Assembly (NCBI GenBank): GCA_947588845.1
Contig: CANQAR010000024.1
Coordinates: 1-41,983, forward strand
Direction of reading: 5' to 3'
Length of the DNA stretch: 41,983 nucleotides
Origin: an uncultured Lachnospiraceae bacterium
GTDB taxonomy: Bacteria; Bacillota; Clostridia; Lachnospirales; Lachnospiraceae
The position numbers were made by a program, and so were the translations under genes. The notes under the pieces were generated by a model. The model saw only the letters and a program-made list of their open reading frames with translations. It ran no database searches and had not been told where the DNA came from. How positions within the stretch are numbered: the first letter of the stretch is position 1; each line of letters opens with the position of its first letter. Positions 1 through 8,088 of the stretch are shown piece after piece.

Positions 1-45
1 CAATGCACGGAGCTGACTGCTACTAATAGGTCGCAGGCTTGTCCC
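1..45 (+). rRNA. 23S rRNA, 3' end (partial)
   Basis: The first bases carry the conserved 3'-terminal 23S segment (GCTGACT..TACTAATAGGTCG, then AGGCTTG), which closes the outermost helix of the large subunit RNA. The gene begins upstream of the window. The exact 3' end is uncertain by a few bases. It is followed by a 115-bp spacer and a tRNA cluster rather than by 5S rRNA. Confidence 0.85.
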
Positions 46-160
46 GAACGGACGGGTTTGGGAAAAGGGAAGGGAAAAGAGTCCTGAAAAAAGGGCTTGA
101 AAAGCTGAGGCGGATGTGTTATTCTGTATGTGGTTTTGAAGGTATGTGTATAAGCAACAT

Positions 161-234
161 GGCCCAGTAGCTCAGTTGGTTAGAGCGCCGCCCTGTCACG
201 GCGGAGGTCGTGAGTTCGAGCCTCATCTGGGTCG
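161..234 (+). tRNA. tRNA-Asp (GTC)
   Basis: The cloverleaf is complete: acceptor GGCCCAG pairs with CTGGGTC, the anticodon GTC is at 195-197, the T-loop GTTCGAG is present, and G is the discriminator. CCA is not encoded. It is the first of seven tRNAs that follow the 23S gene, probably in the same transcript. Confidence 0.97.
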
Positions 235-247
235 TTTTTGGAAATAA

Positions 248-320
248 GGGGTCTTAGCTCAGCTGGGAGAGCATCTGCCTTACAAGCAGAGGGTCACAGG
301 TTCGAGCCCTGTAGGCCCCA
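248..320 (+). tRNA. tRNA-Val (TAC)
   Basis: Acceptor GGGGTCT pairs with AGGCCCC (one T-G pair). The anticodon TAC is at 281-283 in a CTGCC/AGCAG-type stem. The discriminator is A and no CCA is encoded. Confidence 0.97.
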
Positions 321-338
321 TTACTCCAGAAAACTTGT

Positions 339-411
339 GCCGATGTGGCTCAATTGGCAGAGCAGCTGATTTGTAATCAGCAGGTTATCGGTTCGAGTCC
401 GATCATCGGCT
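339..411 (+). tRNA. tRNA-Thr (TGT)
   Basis: Acceptor GCCGATG pairs with CATCGGC. The anticodon loop TTTGTAA places TGT at 372-374. The discriminator is T and no CCA is encoded. Confidence 0.97.
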
Positions 412-467
412 TGCTTTTAAAATTTATAGGAAGCACGATTAAGGACTTTCTGTAATAAATATTATAT

Positions 468-549
468 GGGTGGGTTCCCGAGCGGCCAAAGGGGGCAGAC
501 TGTAAATCTGTTGTCGACGACTTCGAAGGTTCGAATCCTTCCCCACCCA
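468..549 (+). tRNA. tRNA-Tyr (GTA)
   Basis: This is a class II tRNA with a long variable arm (TTGTCGACGACTTCGAA region). Acceptor GGGTGGG pairs with CCCACCC, the anticodon GTA is at 502-504, and the discriminator is A. CCA is not encoded. Confidence 0.96.
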
Positions 550-564
550 CTTTCAACTAAATAT

Positions 565-638
<74 letters not shown>

Positions 639-669
639 CTCGCACAGGACTTATGGTACTGTGTCAAAT

Positions 670-742
<73 letters not shown>

Positions 743-789
743 TGCTGTTTATTCCTGTGATAAATATTGCAGGAATCAGAATAACAGAT

Positions 790-862
790 GGGATATTAGC
801 TCAGTCGGTAGAGCACTTGACTTTTAATCAAGTTGTCCGGGGTTCGAATCCCCGATGTCTCA
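790..862 (+). tRNA. tRNA-Lys (TTT)
   Basis: Acceptor GGGATAT pairs with ATGTCTC (two G-T pairs). The anticodon TTT is at 823-825 in loop CTTTTAA. The discriminator is A and no CCA is encoded. It is the last tRNA of the cluster and is followed at once by a terminator. Confidence 0.97.
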
Positions 863-864
863 TG

Positions 865-898
865 AAAAAGACGCTGAAGTTTATTCAGCGTCTTTTTT
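865..898 (+). terminator. intrinsic terminator of the rRNA/tRNA operon
   Basis: A perfect stem (A-rich AGACGCTGAA against TTCAGCGTCT) with a 5-nt loop runs into six T residues, three bases after tRNA-Lys. It ends the rRNA-tRNA transcript. Confidence 0.9.
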
Positions 899-922
899 GC
901 ACTTAAAAATAAGGAGAAATGA

Positions 923-1759
923 ATGAACGTTTTTATGAAGAAAAAATTTAATGGAGATGGAACCTGCAGACAGTTCCTGCTTTTGGCAGGATATGTTGTA
1001 AAAAGAAGAATTTTGCCCATTATTCTGGCGGCTGGTATTGGAGCGGCCTGGATGGAGATTCAAAGCTGTGCGGAAACGCAAAAGGACAGGGAGATTCAGA
1101 CCTGTACGGAAATCCAGGAAAATATAAAGACGATCGCGGAAAATGAAGACCTTTCAGAAAATTTTTATATCACGGAAATCCACGAGGGAGATGAGATTTT
1201 TGAGCGGATCAATAGGCGTTCCTACCAGGAAAATGATAATATTTCCCTGGATGAGCTGCGTTATCTGAAAATACAGCACTATGATTTTGAGCATGAGATA
1301 CAGGAAGGGGAACTGATTGTAAATGAGGCAATTGCAGAGGATTGCCTTGATATCTTCAAACAGCTGTTTGAGGCGGAATATGAAATAGCGTCTGTCAGGC
1401 TGATTGATGAATACTGGACCGGCGACGGAGACACGACAGACACGGCGTCCATTGAAGAAAACAATACGTCGGCTTTCTGCTATCGAACGGTGACAGGAGG
1501 GGGAAATCTGTCAAATCATGCGCTTGGACTTGCAATTGACATCAATCCCAGGCAGAATCCCTATTTTTCCTATTCGACGGGAGAACCGGTCTGGTATCAT
1601 GAGGGAGACGAAATATATCTGGACCGGGATGCGGGAATGGAACATGTCATCACAGAGGAGGATCTCTGCTATAAATTATTTACGGAATATGGATTTACAT
1701 GGGGAGGCAGCTGGAACAATCCGAAGGACTACCAGCACTTTGAAAGAAAAGGACAATAA
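923..1759 (+). CDS. M15-family D,D-carboxypeptidase/endopeptidase-like protein
   Basis: The 278-residue protein has a basic N-terminus and one membrane/signal segment at about residues 28-45 (LPIILAAGIGAAW), so it is exported or membrane-tethered. The C-terminal 120 residues carry the peptidase M15 zinc signature: SNHALGLAID supplies H199 and D206, and DYQHFE near the end supplies H272. The VanY/Ply-type families cleave peptidoglycan stem peptides; wall remodelling is therefore inferred. The region 46-130 is acidic and unassigned. The start is fixed by AAGGAG at 911-916, 6 bp before the ATG. It stands alone between the tRNA operon and a TetR gene, with no resistance genes nearby, so a vancomycin role is not implied. 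Confidence 0.85.
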   Translation: MNVFMKKKFNGDGTCRQFLLLAGYVVKRRILPIILAAGIGAAWMEIQSCAETQKDREIQTCTEIQENIKTIAENEDLSENFYITEIHEGDEIFERINRRSYQENDNISLDELRYLKIQHYDFEHEIQEGELIVNEAIAEDCLDIFKQLFEAEYEIASVRLIDEYWTGDGDTTDTASIEENNTSAFCYRTVTGGGNLSNHALGLAIDINPRQNPYFSYSTGEPVWYHEGDEIYLDRDAGMEHVITEEDLCYKLFTEYGFTWGGSWNNPKDYQHFERKGQ

Positions 1760-1793
1760 AAAATAAAAAAATCGGAAAAAACAGATCTGCCTG

Positions 1794-1822
1794 TTGACAG
1801 TTTATATACCGAACGGTATAAT
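1794..1822 (+). promoter_or_regulatory. sigma-A promoter of the TetR gene
   Basis: A perfect -35 TTGACA (1794-1799) and perfect -10 TATAAT (1817-1822) are separated by 17 bp. They lie just upstream of the TetR-family gene and overlap the palindrome at 1805-1820. Confidence 0.9.
1805..1820. promoter_or_regulatory. TetR-type operator
   Basis: The palindrome TATACCGAACGGTATA has 7-bp perfect arms around a 2-bp centre. It fills the spacer and overlaps the -10 box, which is the usual arrangement for autorepression by a TetR-family dimer. Binding is inferred. Confidence 0.8.
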
Positions 1823-1853
1823 AGGAGTCATGAAAAATTTCGGAGGGACTTTT

Positions 1854-2432
1854 ATGGAAAACAGGACGCTTTTGCTTCAGTGTGCGAAAGAGTTGTTTTA
1901 TGCAAAGGGATACGACGCGGTAGGTGTGCAGGAGATCGTTGAAAAGGCAGGGCTTACAAAACCGACTCTGTATTATTATTTTGGAAGCAAGATTGGTATT
2001 TTGCGGACGCTGATTGAGACGAAATTTGAGGAATTAAGAATTTCTGTCCAGAAAGCGCTCGACTCGGAAGGAGATATCCGGATCCATCTGTATCATCTGG
2101 CTGAGGCTTACTGCTATTGTTTTGAGCGTGACAGAGAGTTTTATATGCTGATGATGGCCCTTTTCTATTCGGCAAGGGAAAATGAGGCATATAAAGCCAT
2201 CAGGCCGTATGTTACAGAATTTTATGAGACAGTCGTGAAGGTATTTGAGAATGCGTCCGGGGAACTGGGAAATATGAATGGCAGACAGCGGCAGTTTGCC
2301 GTGGGGTTTATCGGGACAGTCAATCATTACCTTCTTGTGCATTGTGAGCTTGATCCGGAGCAGAAGGAGGAGATCAGCAGGGAGCAGATCAATTCTCTGG
2401 TAAATCAGTTTATGTACGGAATCTTTTCGTAA
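1854..2432 (+). CDS. TetR/AcrR-family transcriptional regulator
   Basis: The 192-residue protein has an N-terminal TetR helix-turn-helix: AKELFYAKGYDAVGVQEIV, then AGLTKPTLYYYFGSK (about residues 8-47). The C-terminal ligand/dimer domain is not assignable to a ligand. The ATG at 1854 is preferred over an in-frame ATG upstream, because CGGAGGGA lies 5-8 bp before it and the upstream start falls at the promoter. It is transcribed from a near-perfect promoter containing a palindromic operator, so it probably represses itself. No divergent or downstream transporter is adjacent, and its other targets are unknown. Confidence 0.88.
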   Translation: MENRTLLLQCAKELFYAKGYDAVGVQEIVEKAGLTKPTLYYYFGSKIGILRTLIETKFEELRISVQKALDSEGDIRIHLYHLAEAYCYCFERDREFYMLMMALFYSARENEAYKAIRPYVTEFYETVVKVFENASGELGNMNGRQRQFAVGFIGTVNHYLLVHCELDPEQKEEISREQINSLVNQFMYGIFS

Positions 2433-2485
2433 ACATCCCTGTCAATGTCAGTCCGTTACAGTTCACACCACACTGAGCTCGAGGT

Positions 2486-2742
2486 GATTTCCGCACATTT
2501 TTTGCGGAAATCCCGAGGTCTGAGGCGCAGACCATGGAATTCTCTTTGTTCATTCCATGGTTGACCACGGCGTTCGCTGACAGACATACAGGTATGTCTT
2601 ACAGCTCACTTCCCACGCAAAATGCCACGGAAGTGGCATTTCTGTGTGTCAGTCCAGAAAGTCCAGGCGGAAAATTTGGGAAAGTCTTGAAGCTCGCAGC
2701 ATTTGTCGGACAAATGCGGGTATGCGGCGGTTTACCGCCCGC
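2486..2742. repeat. array of seven consecutive short stem-loops
   Basis: The 342-bp gap between the TetR and GH13 genes holds seven adjacent perfect or near-perfect hairpins: 2486-2512 (GATTTCCGCA arms), 2517-2533 (GGTCTG arms), 2532-2560 (CCATGGAAT arms), 2582-2599 (AGACATAC arms), 2620-2641 (AAATGCCAC arms), 2699-2717 (GCATTTGTC arms) and 2716-2742 (GGCGGT inside GCGGG). The arms are unrelated to each other. No convincing protein is encoded. It could be an interspersed structured element or an RNA; function is unknown. Confidence 0.75.
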
Positions 2743-2774
2743 AGAAAAAATTAAAAAACAATGGAGGGATCAGA

Positions 2775-4130
2775 ATGGGAAACTGGTACGACAATACAGT
2801 ATTTTATCATATGTATCCGCTGGGAATGAGCGGAGCGCCGTTTGAAAACAGAAATCCGGAGATTACGCACAGATTTGATGAACTGAAAGAGTGGCTTCCG
2901 CATATCAGGGGACTTGGCTGCGGAGCTGTTTATATCGGACCATTGTTTGAGTCGACGACACATGGATATGACACACGGGATTATTACAAGGTGGACCGCA
3001 GGCTGGGGGATAATCAGGATTTTAAGGAGTTTGTGCGCATGGCGCATGAGCTTGGCCTGAAAATCGTGGTAGACGGTGTGTTTAATCATACGGGAAGAGA
3101 ATTTTTCGCGTTTCAGGATATCCAGAGGAACCGGGAAGGATCGCGGTACTGCGGCTGGTACAAGGGGATCAATTTTGGATGGAACAATCCGTATAATGAC
3201 GGATTCGGATATGAGGCGTGGAGGAACTGTTTTGAGCTGGTGAATCTGAATCTCAGAAATCCGGAAGTAAAAAATTATTTGCTCGATGTGATCCGGTTCT
3301 GGATCCGGGAATTTGATATCGACGGAATACGGCTGGACTGCGCGGACTGTCTGGATTTTGATTTCATGAAGGAAATGCGCTGGGTGACCGGAAATGAGAA
3401 GAGGGATTTCTGGCTGATGGGAGAGGTGATCCACGGAGATTATTCCCGCTGGGCCAATCAGGAAATGCTGCATTCTGTGACAAACTATGAGCTGCACAAA
3501 GGCCTGTATTCCGGACATAACGACCACAATTATTTCGAGATCGCGCACACGATCCGCAGACAGTTTGACGAGAATGGCGGAATTTACAGGGGAAGAGTGC
3601 TGTACTCGTTTGTGGATAACCATGACGTGGACAGGATCACAGAGAAGCTGAACGACAAGCGCCACTTAAAGCCTGTGTACACTCTTTTGTATACGCTTCC
3701 GGGAGTGCCTTCCATTTATTACGGATCGGAGTGGGGAATCGGCGGACGCAAAGCGAACGGAGGGGATCCGGCGCTTCGTCCGAGACTGGTACTGAAGGAA
3801 ATGCAGCAGAATCCTCCGGTTCCATGGCTGCCGGATTATCTGAGATTTCTTGGAAAATGCAGGGAGGAGCATCCGGTGATCGGGACCGGCCGGTACAGGG
3901 AACTGCTTCTGACGAACCGTCAGTATGCGTTTGCGAGGATCGGGGACGGAGAAGCGGTTATTGTCGCGGTAAACAATGACGATAAAGAGGCGTATATGTC
4001 AGTGCCGCTTCCGATTCACGCGTCAAGTCTGACCAGCCTTGAGACGGGAGAGAAGCTTGCGGCGGAGAATGGAAGAATAAATCTTGCGCTTGCGGCAGGA
4101 GGAAGTATGCTGATTGATGTGCGGAGCTGA
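2775..4130 (+). CDS. GH13 alpha-amylase-family glycoside hydrolase
   Basis: The 451-residue protein has no signal peptide and is likely cytoplasmic. It shows the GH13 barrel motifs in order: DGVFNH (about 100-105), GIRLDCAD with nucleophile D188, MGEVIHG with acid/base E217, and FVDNHD with D284. It would hydrolyse or rearrange alpha-glucans or maltodextrins; exact specificity cannot be read. The start is ATG 2775 with GGAGGG 7 bp upstream; a longer frame from 2703 runs into the hairpin array and lacks a ribosome binding site. It is followed by glgB after its own promoter, so both genes probably serve alpha-glucan storage or use. Confidence 0.9.
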   Translation: MGNWYDNTVFYHMYPLGMSGAPFENRNPEITHRFDELKEWLPHIRGLGCGAVYIGPLFESTTHGYDTRDYYKVDRRLGDNQDFKEFVRMAHELGLKIVVDGVFNHTGREFFAFQDIQRNREGSRYCGWYKGINFGWNNPYNDGFGYEAWRNCFELVNLNLRNPEVKNYLLDVIRFWIREFDIDGIRLDCADCLDFDFMKEMRWVTGNEKRDFWLMGEVIHGDYSRWANQEMLHSVTNYELHKGLYSGHNDHNYFEIAHTIRRQFDENGGIYRGRVLYSFVDNHDVDRITEKLNDKRHLKPVYTLLYTLPGVPSIYYGSEWGIGGRKANGGDPALRPRLVLKEMQQNPPVPWLPDYLRFLGKCREEHPVIGTGRYRELLLTNRQYAFARIGDGEAVIVAVNNDDKEAYMSVPLPIHASSLTSLETGEKLAAENGRINLALAAGGSMLIDVRS

Positions 4131-4178
4131 GCCAGTAAAACTAAAAACTTCATTTCTCACAAAATTAGTCGGAAAATA

Positions 4179-4207
4179 TTGAAAAATATGGTAAAAATAG
4201 ATATAGT
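4179..4207 (+). promoter_or_regulatory. sigma-A promoter of glgB
   Basis: TTGAAA at 4179-4184 and TATAGT at 4202-4207 are separated by exactly 17 bp, about 150 bp before the glgB start. Confidence 0.65.
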
Positions 4208-4354
4208 AGAGTATACTGAACAATAAGAGGGGAACGTGGAAGTAAGAAAACAAAGATCGGGAGATGGCAAAATGAAAATCAGGCAGTGCCTGATAATAAC
4301 CGGAACCGGATCAACAGCAACATCAAAAGTAATTGGAACAGGGAGAGACGAAAC

Positions 4355-6340
4355 ATGGCAGGAAAAAAGAAAACAGAAGAAGTAACAGATGCAATGAAAG
4401 CTGCGGAAAAACCGGCAGCGCGCAAACGGAGAGCAGTTTCCAAAGCACCGGAATTTATCACAGAGCTTGATCAGTATCTGTTCGGACAGGGTACACATTA
4501 TGATATTTACAAAAAACTGGGGGCTCATCCATCCGTCGTGAGAAAAGCGGAGGGCATGCATTTTGCGGTCTGGGCGCCGAATGCCGAATCGGTTCATCTG
4601 GTAGGAAATTTCAATGGATGGGATGAGGAATCCAACCCGATGGAGAGACTGGAGCCTCTTGGTATTTATGAGACTTTTATCAAGGGAATGGGGACTGGCG
4701 AGGTCTATAAATATCTGATCACCACAAAGGATGGAAGAAAGCTCTATAAAGCGGATCCGTTCGGCAATTCAGCGGAATTCAGGCCGGGAACGGCGTCTGT
4801 GACGGCAGATATCTCAAATTTTAAGTGGAGCGACCAGGTATGGATGCAGAAACGTGCATCTTTTGATCAGGATAAGAATCCGGTTTCGATCTATGAAGTA
4901 CATCCGGGAAGCTGGAGAAAGCATCCGCATGAGGAGAGTGAGCCAGGATATTATAATTATCGGGAATTTGCAAAAGAACTCGCTGCATATGTAAAGAAGA
5001 TGGGATATACCCATGTCGAGCTGATGGGAATCGCGGAGCATCCGTTTGACGGTTCCTGGGGTTATCAGGTAACCGGTTATTTTGCTCCTACTTCGCGTTA
5101 TGGAACGCCGGGAGACTTCGCGTACTTTATGAATTACATGCATCGAAGCGGGATCGGTGTGATTCTGGACTGGGTGCCGGCTCATTTCCCGAGAGATGAG
5201 CAGGGACTTTCCGAATTTGACGGTACCTGTCTGTATGAGTATGCGGATTCCAGAAAGGGAGAGCATCCGGACTGGGGCACAAAGGTTTTCGATTACGGCA
5301 AGAGTGAGGTCAAGAATTTTCTGATTGCGAACGCGATTTTCTGGCTTGAGCAGTTCCATGTGGACGGACTGCGCGTGGACGCGGTGGCCTCGATGCTGTA
5401 TCTGGATTACGGAAGAAGAGACGGGCAGTGGGTGCCGAATATCTACGGCGGAAATAAAAATCTTGAGGCGATTGAATTCTTCAAGCATCTGAACAGTGTG
5501 CTGACAGGCCGGCTTCCGGGAATCATGATGATCGCGGAAGAGTCTACGGCATGGCCGAAGGTGACAGGGAAGCCGGAGGACGACGGACTTGGATTTACCA
5601 TGAAGTGGAATATGGGATGGATGCACGATTTCCTTGAATATATGAAGCTGGATCCGTATTTCAGACAGTACAACCACAACAAGATGACGTTTGCGATGAC
5701 GTACGCCTATTCCGAGAAGTATATTCTGGTGCTTTCCCACGATGAGGTTGTGCATCTGAAATGTTCCATGATCAATAAGATGCCTGGACTTTACGATGAC
5801 AAATTCGCAAATCTGAAAGCCGGCTATTCCTTTATGTTCGGACATCCGGGCAAGAAACTGATCTTCATGGGACAGGATTTTGCCCAGTTCCAGGAGTGGA
5901 GTGAGGCAAGAGAGCTTGACTGGTATCTGCTGGATGAGGAAAAACATCAGCAGATGCAGAATTATGTGGCGGCCCTGCTTCATCTTTATAAGAGGACGCC
6001 TGCGCTGTACAGTGCGGACTGTCAGCCTGAAGGTTTTGAGTGGATCAATGCGGACGATAATTCCCGCAGTATATTCAGTTTTGTGAGACATTCTGCGGAC
6101 GGAAAGAGCAACCTGCTGTTTGTGATAAATTTCACACCGGTGGCGAGACCGGATTACAGGGTCGGCGTGCCGAGGAAAAAACAGTACAGGCTGGTTCTGA
6201 ACAGTGACGCGAAGGAATATGGCGGAAGCGGAAAAGAGCAGCCGCTCGTCTATAAGGCGGAAAAGAGCGAGTGCGACGGAAGACCGTATTCGTTTGCCTA
6301 TGACCTTCCGGCCTATGGAGTCGCGGTATTTAAATTCTGA
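4355..6340 (+). CDS. glgB: 1,4-alpha-glucan branching enzyme
   Basis: The 661-residue GlgB transfers segments of alpha-1,4-glucan to create alpha-1,6 branches in glycogen. An N-terminal basic tail (residues 1-30, KRRAVSK) precedes a CBM48 module (about 60-150, FAVWAPNAESVHLVGNFNGW). The GH13 barrel follows, with YEVHPGSW, LDWVPAHFP, GLRVDAVAS (nucleophile D342), IAEEST (E395) and LSHDEVVH (D463), then a C-terminal beta domain. After HDEVVH, many GlgBs read GKGSM; here it is LKCSM. The start is ATG 4355 behind GGGAGAG rather than the upstream in-frame ATG 4286. It follows the GH13 gene on the same strand. Confidence 0.95.
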   Translation: MAGKKKTEEVTDAMKAAEKPAARKRRAVSKAPEFITELDQYLFGQGTHYDIYKKLGAHPSVVRKAEGMHFAVWAPNAESVHLVGNFNGWDEESNPMERLEPLGIYETFIKGMGTGEVYKYLITTKDGRKLYKADPFGNSAEFRPGTASVTADISNFKWSDQVWMQKRASFDQDKNPVSIYEVHPGSWRKHPHEESEPGYYNYREFAKELAAYVKKMGYTHVELMGIAEHPFDGSWGYQVTGYFAPTSRYGTPGDFAYFMNYMHRSGIGVILDWVPAHFPRDEQGLSEFDGTCLYEYADSRKGEHPDWGTKVFDYGKSEVKNFLIANAIFWLEQFHVDGLRVDAVASMLYLDYGRRDGQWVPNIYGGNKNLEAIEFFKHLNSVLTGRLPGIMMIAEESTAWPKVTGKPEDDGLGFTMKWNMGWMHDFLEYMKLDPYFRQYNHNKMTFAMTYAYSEKYILVLSHDEVVHLKCSMINKMPGLYDDKFANLKAGYSFMFGHPGKKLIFMGQDFAQFQEWSEARELDWYLLDEEKHQQMQNYVAALLHLYKRTPALYSADCQPEGFEWINADDNSRSIFSFVRHSADGKSNLLFVINFTPVARPDYRVGVPRKKQYRLVLNSDAKEYGGSGKEQPLVYKAEKSECDGRPYSFAYDLPAYGVAVFKF

Positions 6341-6349
6341 AAAATGGCG

Positions 6350-6378
6350 TTGCACTTTTTGAAAAAATAAATTATGAT
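6350..6378 (+). promoter_or_regulatory. sigma-A promoter of the CdaR-like gene
   Basis: TTGCAC (6350-6355) and TATGAT (6373-6378) have a 17-bp spacer, 50 bp before the start codon. Confidence 0.7.
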
Positions 6379-6428
6379 AGACATGCGAAACTTTTGAGTC
6401 TATTTTTCAGAGAGAGAGGGAAAAACTT

Positions 6429-7517
6429 ATGATTTCCAGCCAGATTTTACAGAACACGATCGATGAACTTCACAGTATTACAAGAATTGATTTTTCTGTA
6501 ATGGATGTGGAGGGGAACGAGATTGCCACAACAATACCGACGGATTATCTGCTGCCGCAGGCGATCGTACAGTTTGCAAATTCTCCGGCGGACAGTCAGG
6601 TTGTTCAAAACGCTCATTTTTTTAAGATATATGATGAAAAAACGCTGGAATACATTCTGATTTCCAAAGGTTCCAGCGAAGATGCCTATATGATCGGACG
6701 GGTCGCGGTCAGCCAGATTCAGAATCTGATCATTGCGTACAAGGAACGGTATGACAGAAATAATTTTATCCAGAATCTGATTCTCGACAACATGCTGCTG
6801 ATCGATATCTACAATCGTGCCAAGAAGCTCCATATAGAGACGGAAGTGCGCAGGATTGTCTATATCATCGAGACAAAAAACGAGAAAGACAGCGCCGCTG
6901 TCGAGATCGTGAAAGGGCTGTTCAGCAACAGAACCAGGGACTTTATTACGGAGGTCGATGAGAAGAGCATCATTCTGGTGCAGGAACTCAGGGAACAGGA
7001 CAACTATGAGATGGTCGAGGAGACAGCGAGGATGCTGCGCGACATGCTGAATTCAGAAGCGATGATGAACGTCAGAATCGCGTACGGCACGATTGTGGAT
7101 GAGATCCGCCAGGTATCGCGTTCCTACAAGGAAGCCAAGATGGCGCTTGATGTCGGCAAGATTTTCTATATAGAGAAGTCGATCATTGCATATAATACGC
7201 TTGGCATCGGCCGTCTGATCTATCAGCTGCCGATACCGCTGTGTCAGATGTTCATGAAAGAGGTATTCACGGAGAAAATGCCGGATTCCTTTGACGAGGA
7301 GACGCTGACAACCATCAATAAATTTTTCGAGAATAATCTGAATGTCTCGGAGACGGCGCGGCAGCTCTATATACATAGAAATACGCTGGTTTACCGTCTT
7401 GAGAAACTCCAGAAAAGTACGGGACTTGACATCCGCGCGTTTGACGACGCTCTGACATTCAAGATTGCGATGATGGTGGTAAGTTATATGAAGTATATGG
7501 AGCAGTCGATGCAGTAG
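6429..7517 (+). CDS. CdaR/PucR-family transcriptional regulator
   Basis: The 362-residue protein has an N-terminal putative sugar-diacid recognition domain (about 1-130), a middle GGDEF-like CdaR region (about 135-260) and a C-terminal PucR-type helix-turn-helix, NLNVSETARQLYIHRNTLVYRL (from about residue 308). Such proteins usually activate carboxylate or sugar-acid use genes. Here there is no such pathway next door; the neighbours are glycogen genes upstream and the pilus locus downstream, so the effector and target are unknown. A GAGAGAGGG ribosome binding site precedes ATG 6429. It has its own promoter and a strong terminator. Confidence 0.85.
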   Translation: MISSQILQNTIDELHSITRIDFSVMDVEGNEIATTIPTDYLLPQAIVQFANSPADSQVVQNAHFFKIYDEKTLEYILISKGSSEDAYMIGRVAVSQIQNLIIAYKERYDRNNFIQNLILDNMLLIDIYNRAKKLHIETEVRRIVYIIETKNEKDSAAVEIVKGLFSNRTRDFITEVDEKSIILVQELREQDNYEMVEETARMLRDMLNSEAMMNVRIAYGTIVDEIRQVSRSYKEAKMALDVGKIFYIEKSIIAYNTLGIGRLIYQLPIPLCQMFMKEVFTEKMPDSFDEETLTTINKFFENNLNVSETARQLYIHRNTLVYRLEKLQKSTGLDIRAFDDALTFKIAMMVVSYMKYMEQSMQ

Positions 7518-7526
7518 ATTGGGAGG

Positions 7527-7559
7527 GCTGCAGGAATCATTCTGATTTCTGCAGCTTTT
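7527..7559 (+). terminator. intrinsic terminator after the CdaR-like gene
   Basis: A 13-bp stem (GCTGCAGGAATCA against TGATTTCTGCAGC, one G-T pair) has a 3-nt loop and is followed by TTTT. It starts 10 bp after the stop codon. Confidence 0.85.
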
Positions 7560-7596
7560 CTGTGTCACAGGGAAATTCGTCCTGTGACACAAAAAG

Positions 7597-7660
7597 CCTC
7601 CGGCGGATGCGCACGAGCGCGTGCATGGAAAATGCTGCTTTGCAGCCGCGCTCGGCGCGA
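7597..7660 (+). repeat. structured interspersed repeat, divergent copy A'
   Basis: A stem GAGCGCG against CGCGCTC encloses TGCATGGAAAAT and an inner hairpin GCTGC-TTT-GCAGC. It is followed by GGCGCGAG. This is the same layout as copy A immediately downstream, with different but still complementary stem bases. Confidence 0.6.
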
Positions 7661-7774
7661 GAATGTGCCAAAGGCACATTCTTTATTTTGCGCAGGCCCG
7701 CACATGGAAATCAGCTGCTGCCGCAGCATGCGGGCCGCGCGGCGAGCAGGAGGGAAGAAATGCCTCCTGCTCGA
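7661..7774 (+). repeat. structured interspersed repeat, copy A
   Basis: It starts with a hairpin, GAATGTGCC-AAA-GGCACATTC, and a T-rich run. It then has GCGCAGGCCCGCA, CATGGAAATCA, an inner GCTGC/GCAGC hairpin, TGCGGGCCGCGC closing the outer stem, and a second hairpin GAGCAGGAGG against CCTCCTGCTC. It lies downstream of the CdaR-like gene in the same orientation. Related copies are at 21557, 27088, 32310 and 41833. Confidence 0.8.
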
Positions 7775-7900
7775 TTTGCAGGAAAATTCGTCCTGTGACA
7801 CAAAAAGTCATATCTTAGTAATACATTACAAAAAATATCAAATAAACAGTGCAAATAATTGTAAGATATACACAAAAATATAAAAATTAATAAAAAGCTA

Positions 7901-7928
7901 TTTACAAACTGGAAATAAGTGTTATAAT
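7901..7928 (+). promoter_or_regulatory. probable sigma-A promoter of the tad locus
   Basis: TTTACA (7901-7906) and TATAAT (7923-7928) have a 16-bp spacer in an AT-rich stretch. The leader to the first pilus gene would be about 150 nt. The rest of 7808-8070 is AT-rich with no other feature seen. Confidence 0.65.
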
Positions 7929-8088
7929 GTAACCACTTTAAAACATTTCAAAATTCTTTAAATCTAAAATTCAAAAGTTCTATGTCAGTTTTGACAGGAA
8001 TCCAATGAGAGAGCATTTGATTATAAGAGAGACAGAAGCAGATTTTCGGGTAGTTTCTGACAGGAGGGATGTGTATGAATCATTGAAA

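Larger units (their letters stand above)
7561..7807. repeat. direct and inverted repeat pair flanking structured repeats
   Basis: The segment GGAAATTCGTCCTGTGACAC plus AAAAAG occurs at 7571-7596 and again, with one extra A, at 7781-7807, in direct orientation about 210 bp apart. The first copy is also the right half of a hairpin, TGTGTCACAGG (7561-7571) against CCTGTGACACA. The interval between the copies contains a shorter structured unit (7597-7660) and a full one (7661-7774). The arrangement suggests duplication around, or insertion of, the repeat unit. Confidence 0.7.

Noticed and set aside
46-160. A 5S rRNA between 23S and tRNA-Asp
   Set aside because: The 115-bp spacer is too short to leave normal spacing and shows no 5S sequence features.
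923-1759. A VanY-type vancomycin resistance gene
   Set aside because: The M15 signature is general to many wall peptidases, and no van ligase, dehydrogenase or two-component genes are nearby.
2751-3665. A 304-residue open frame opposite the GH13 gene
   Set aside because: It is antisense to a gene with all catalytic motifs and has no motif of its own.
4814-6355. A 513-residue open frame on the minus strand opposite glgB
   Set aside because: It lies fully antisense to a conserved enzyme, has a composition typical of shadow frames (rich in His, Arg, Ile) and shows no family motif.
7562-7883. Several 65-99-residue frames within the structured repeats
   Set aside because: They follow the GC-rich palindromes on both strands and have no independent coding signal.
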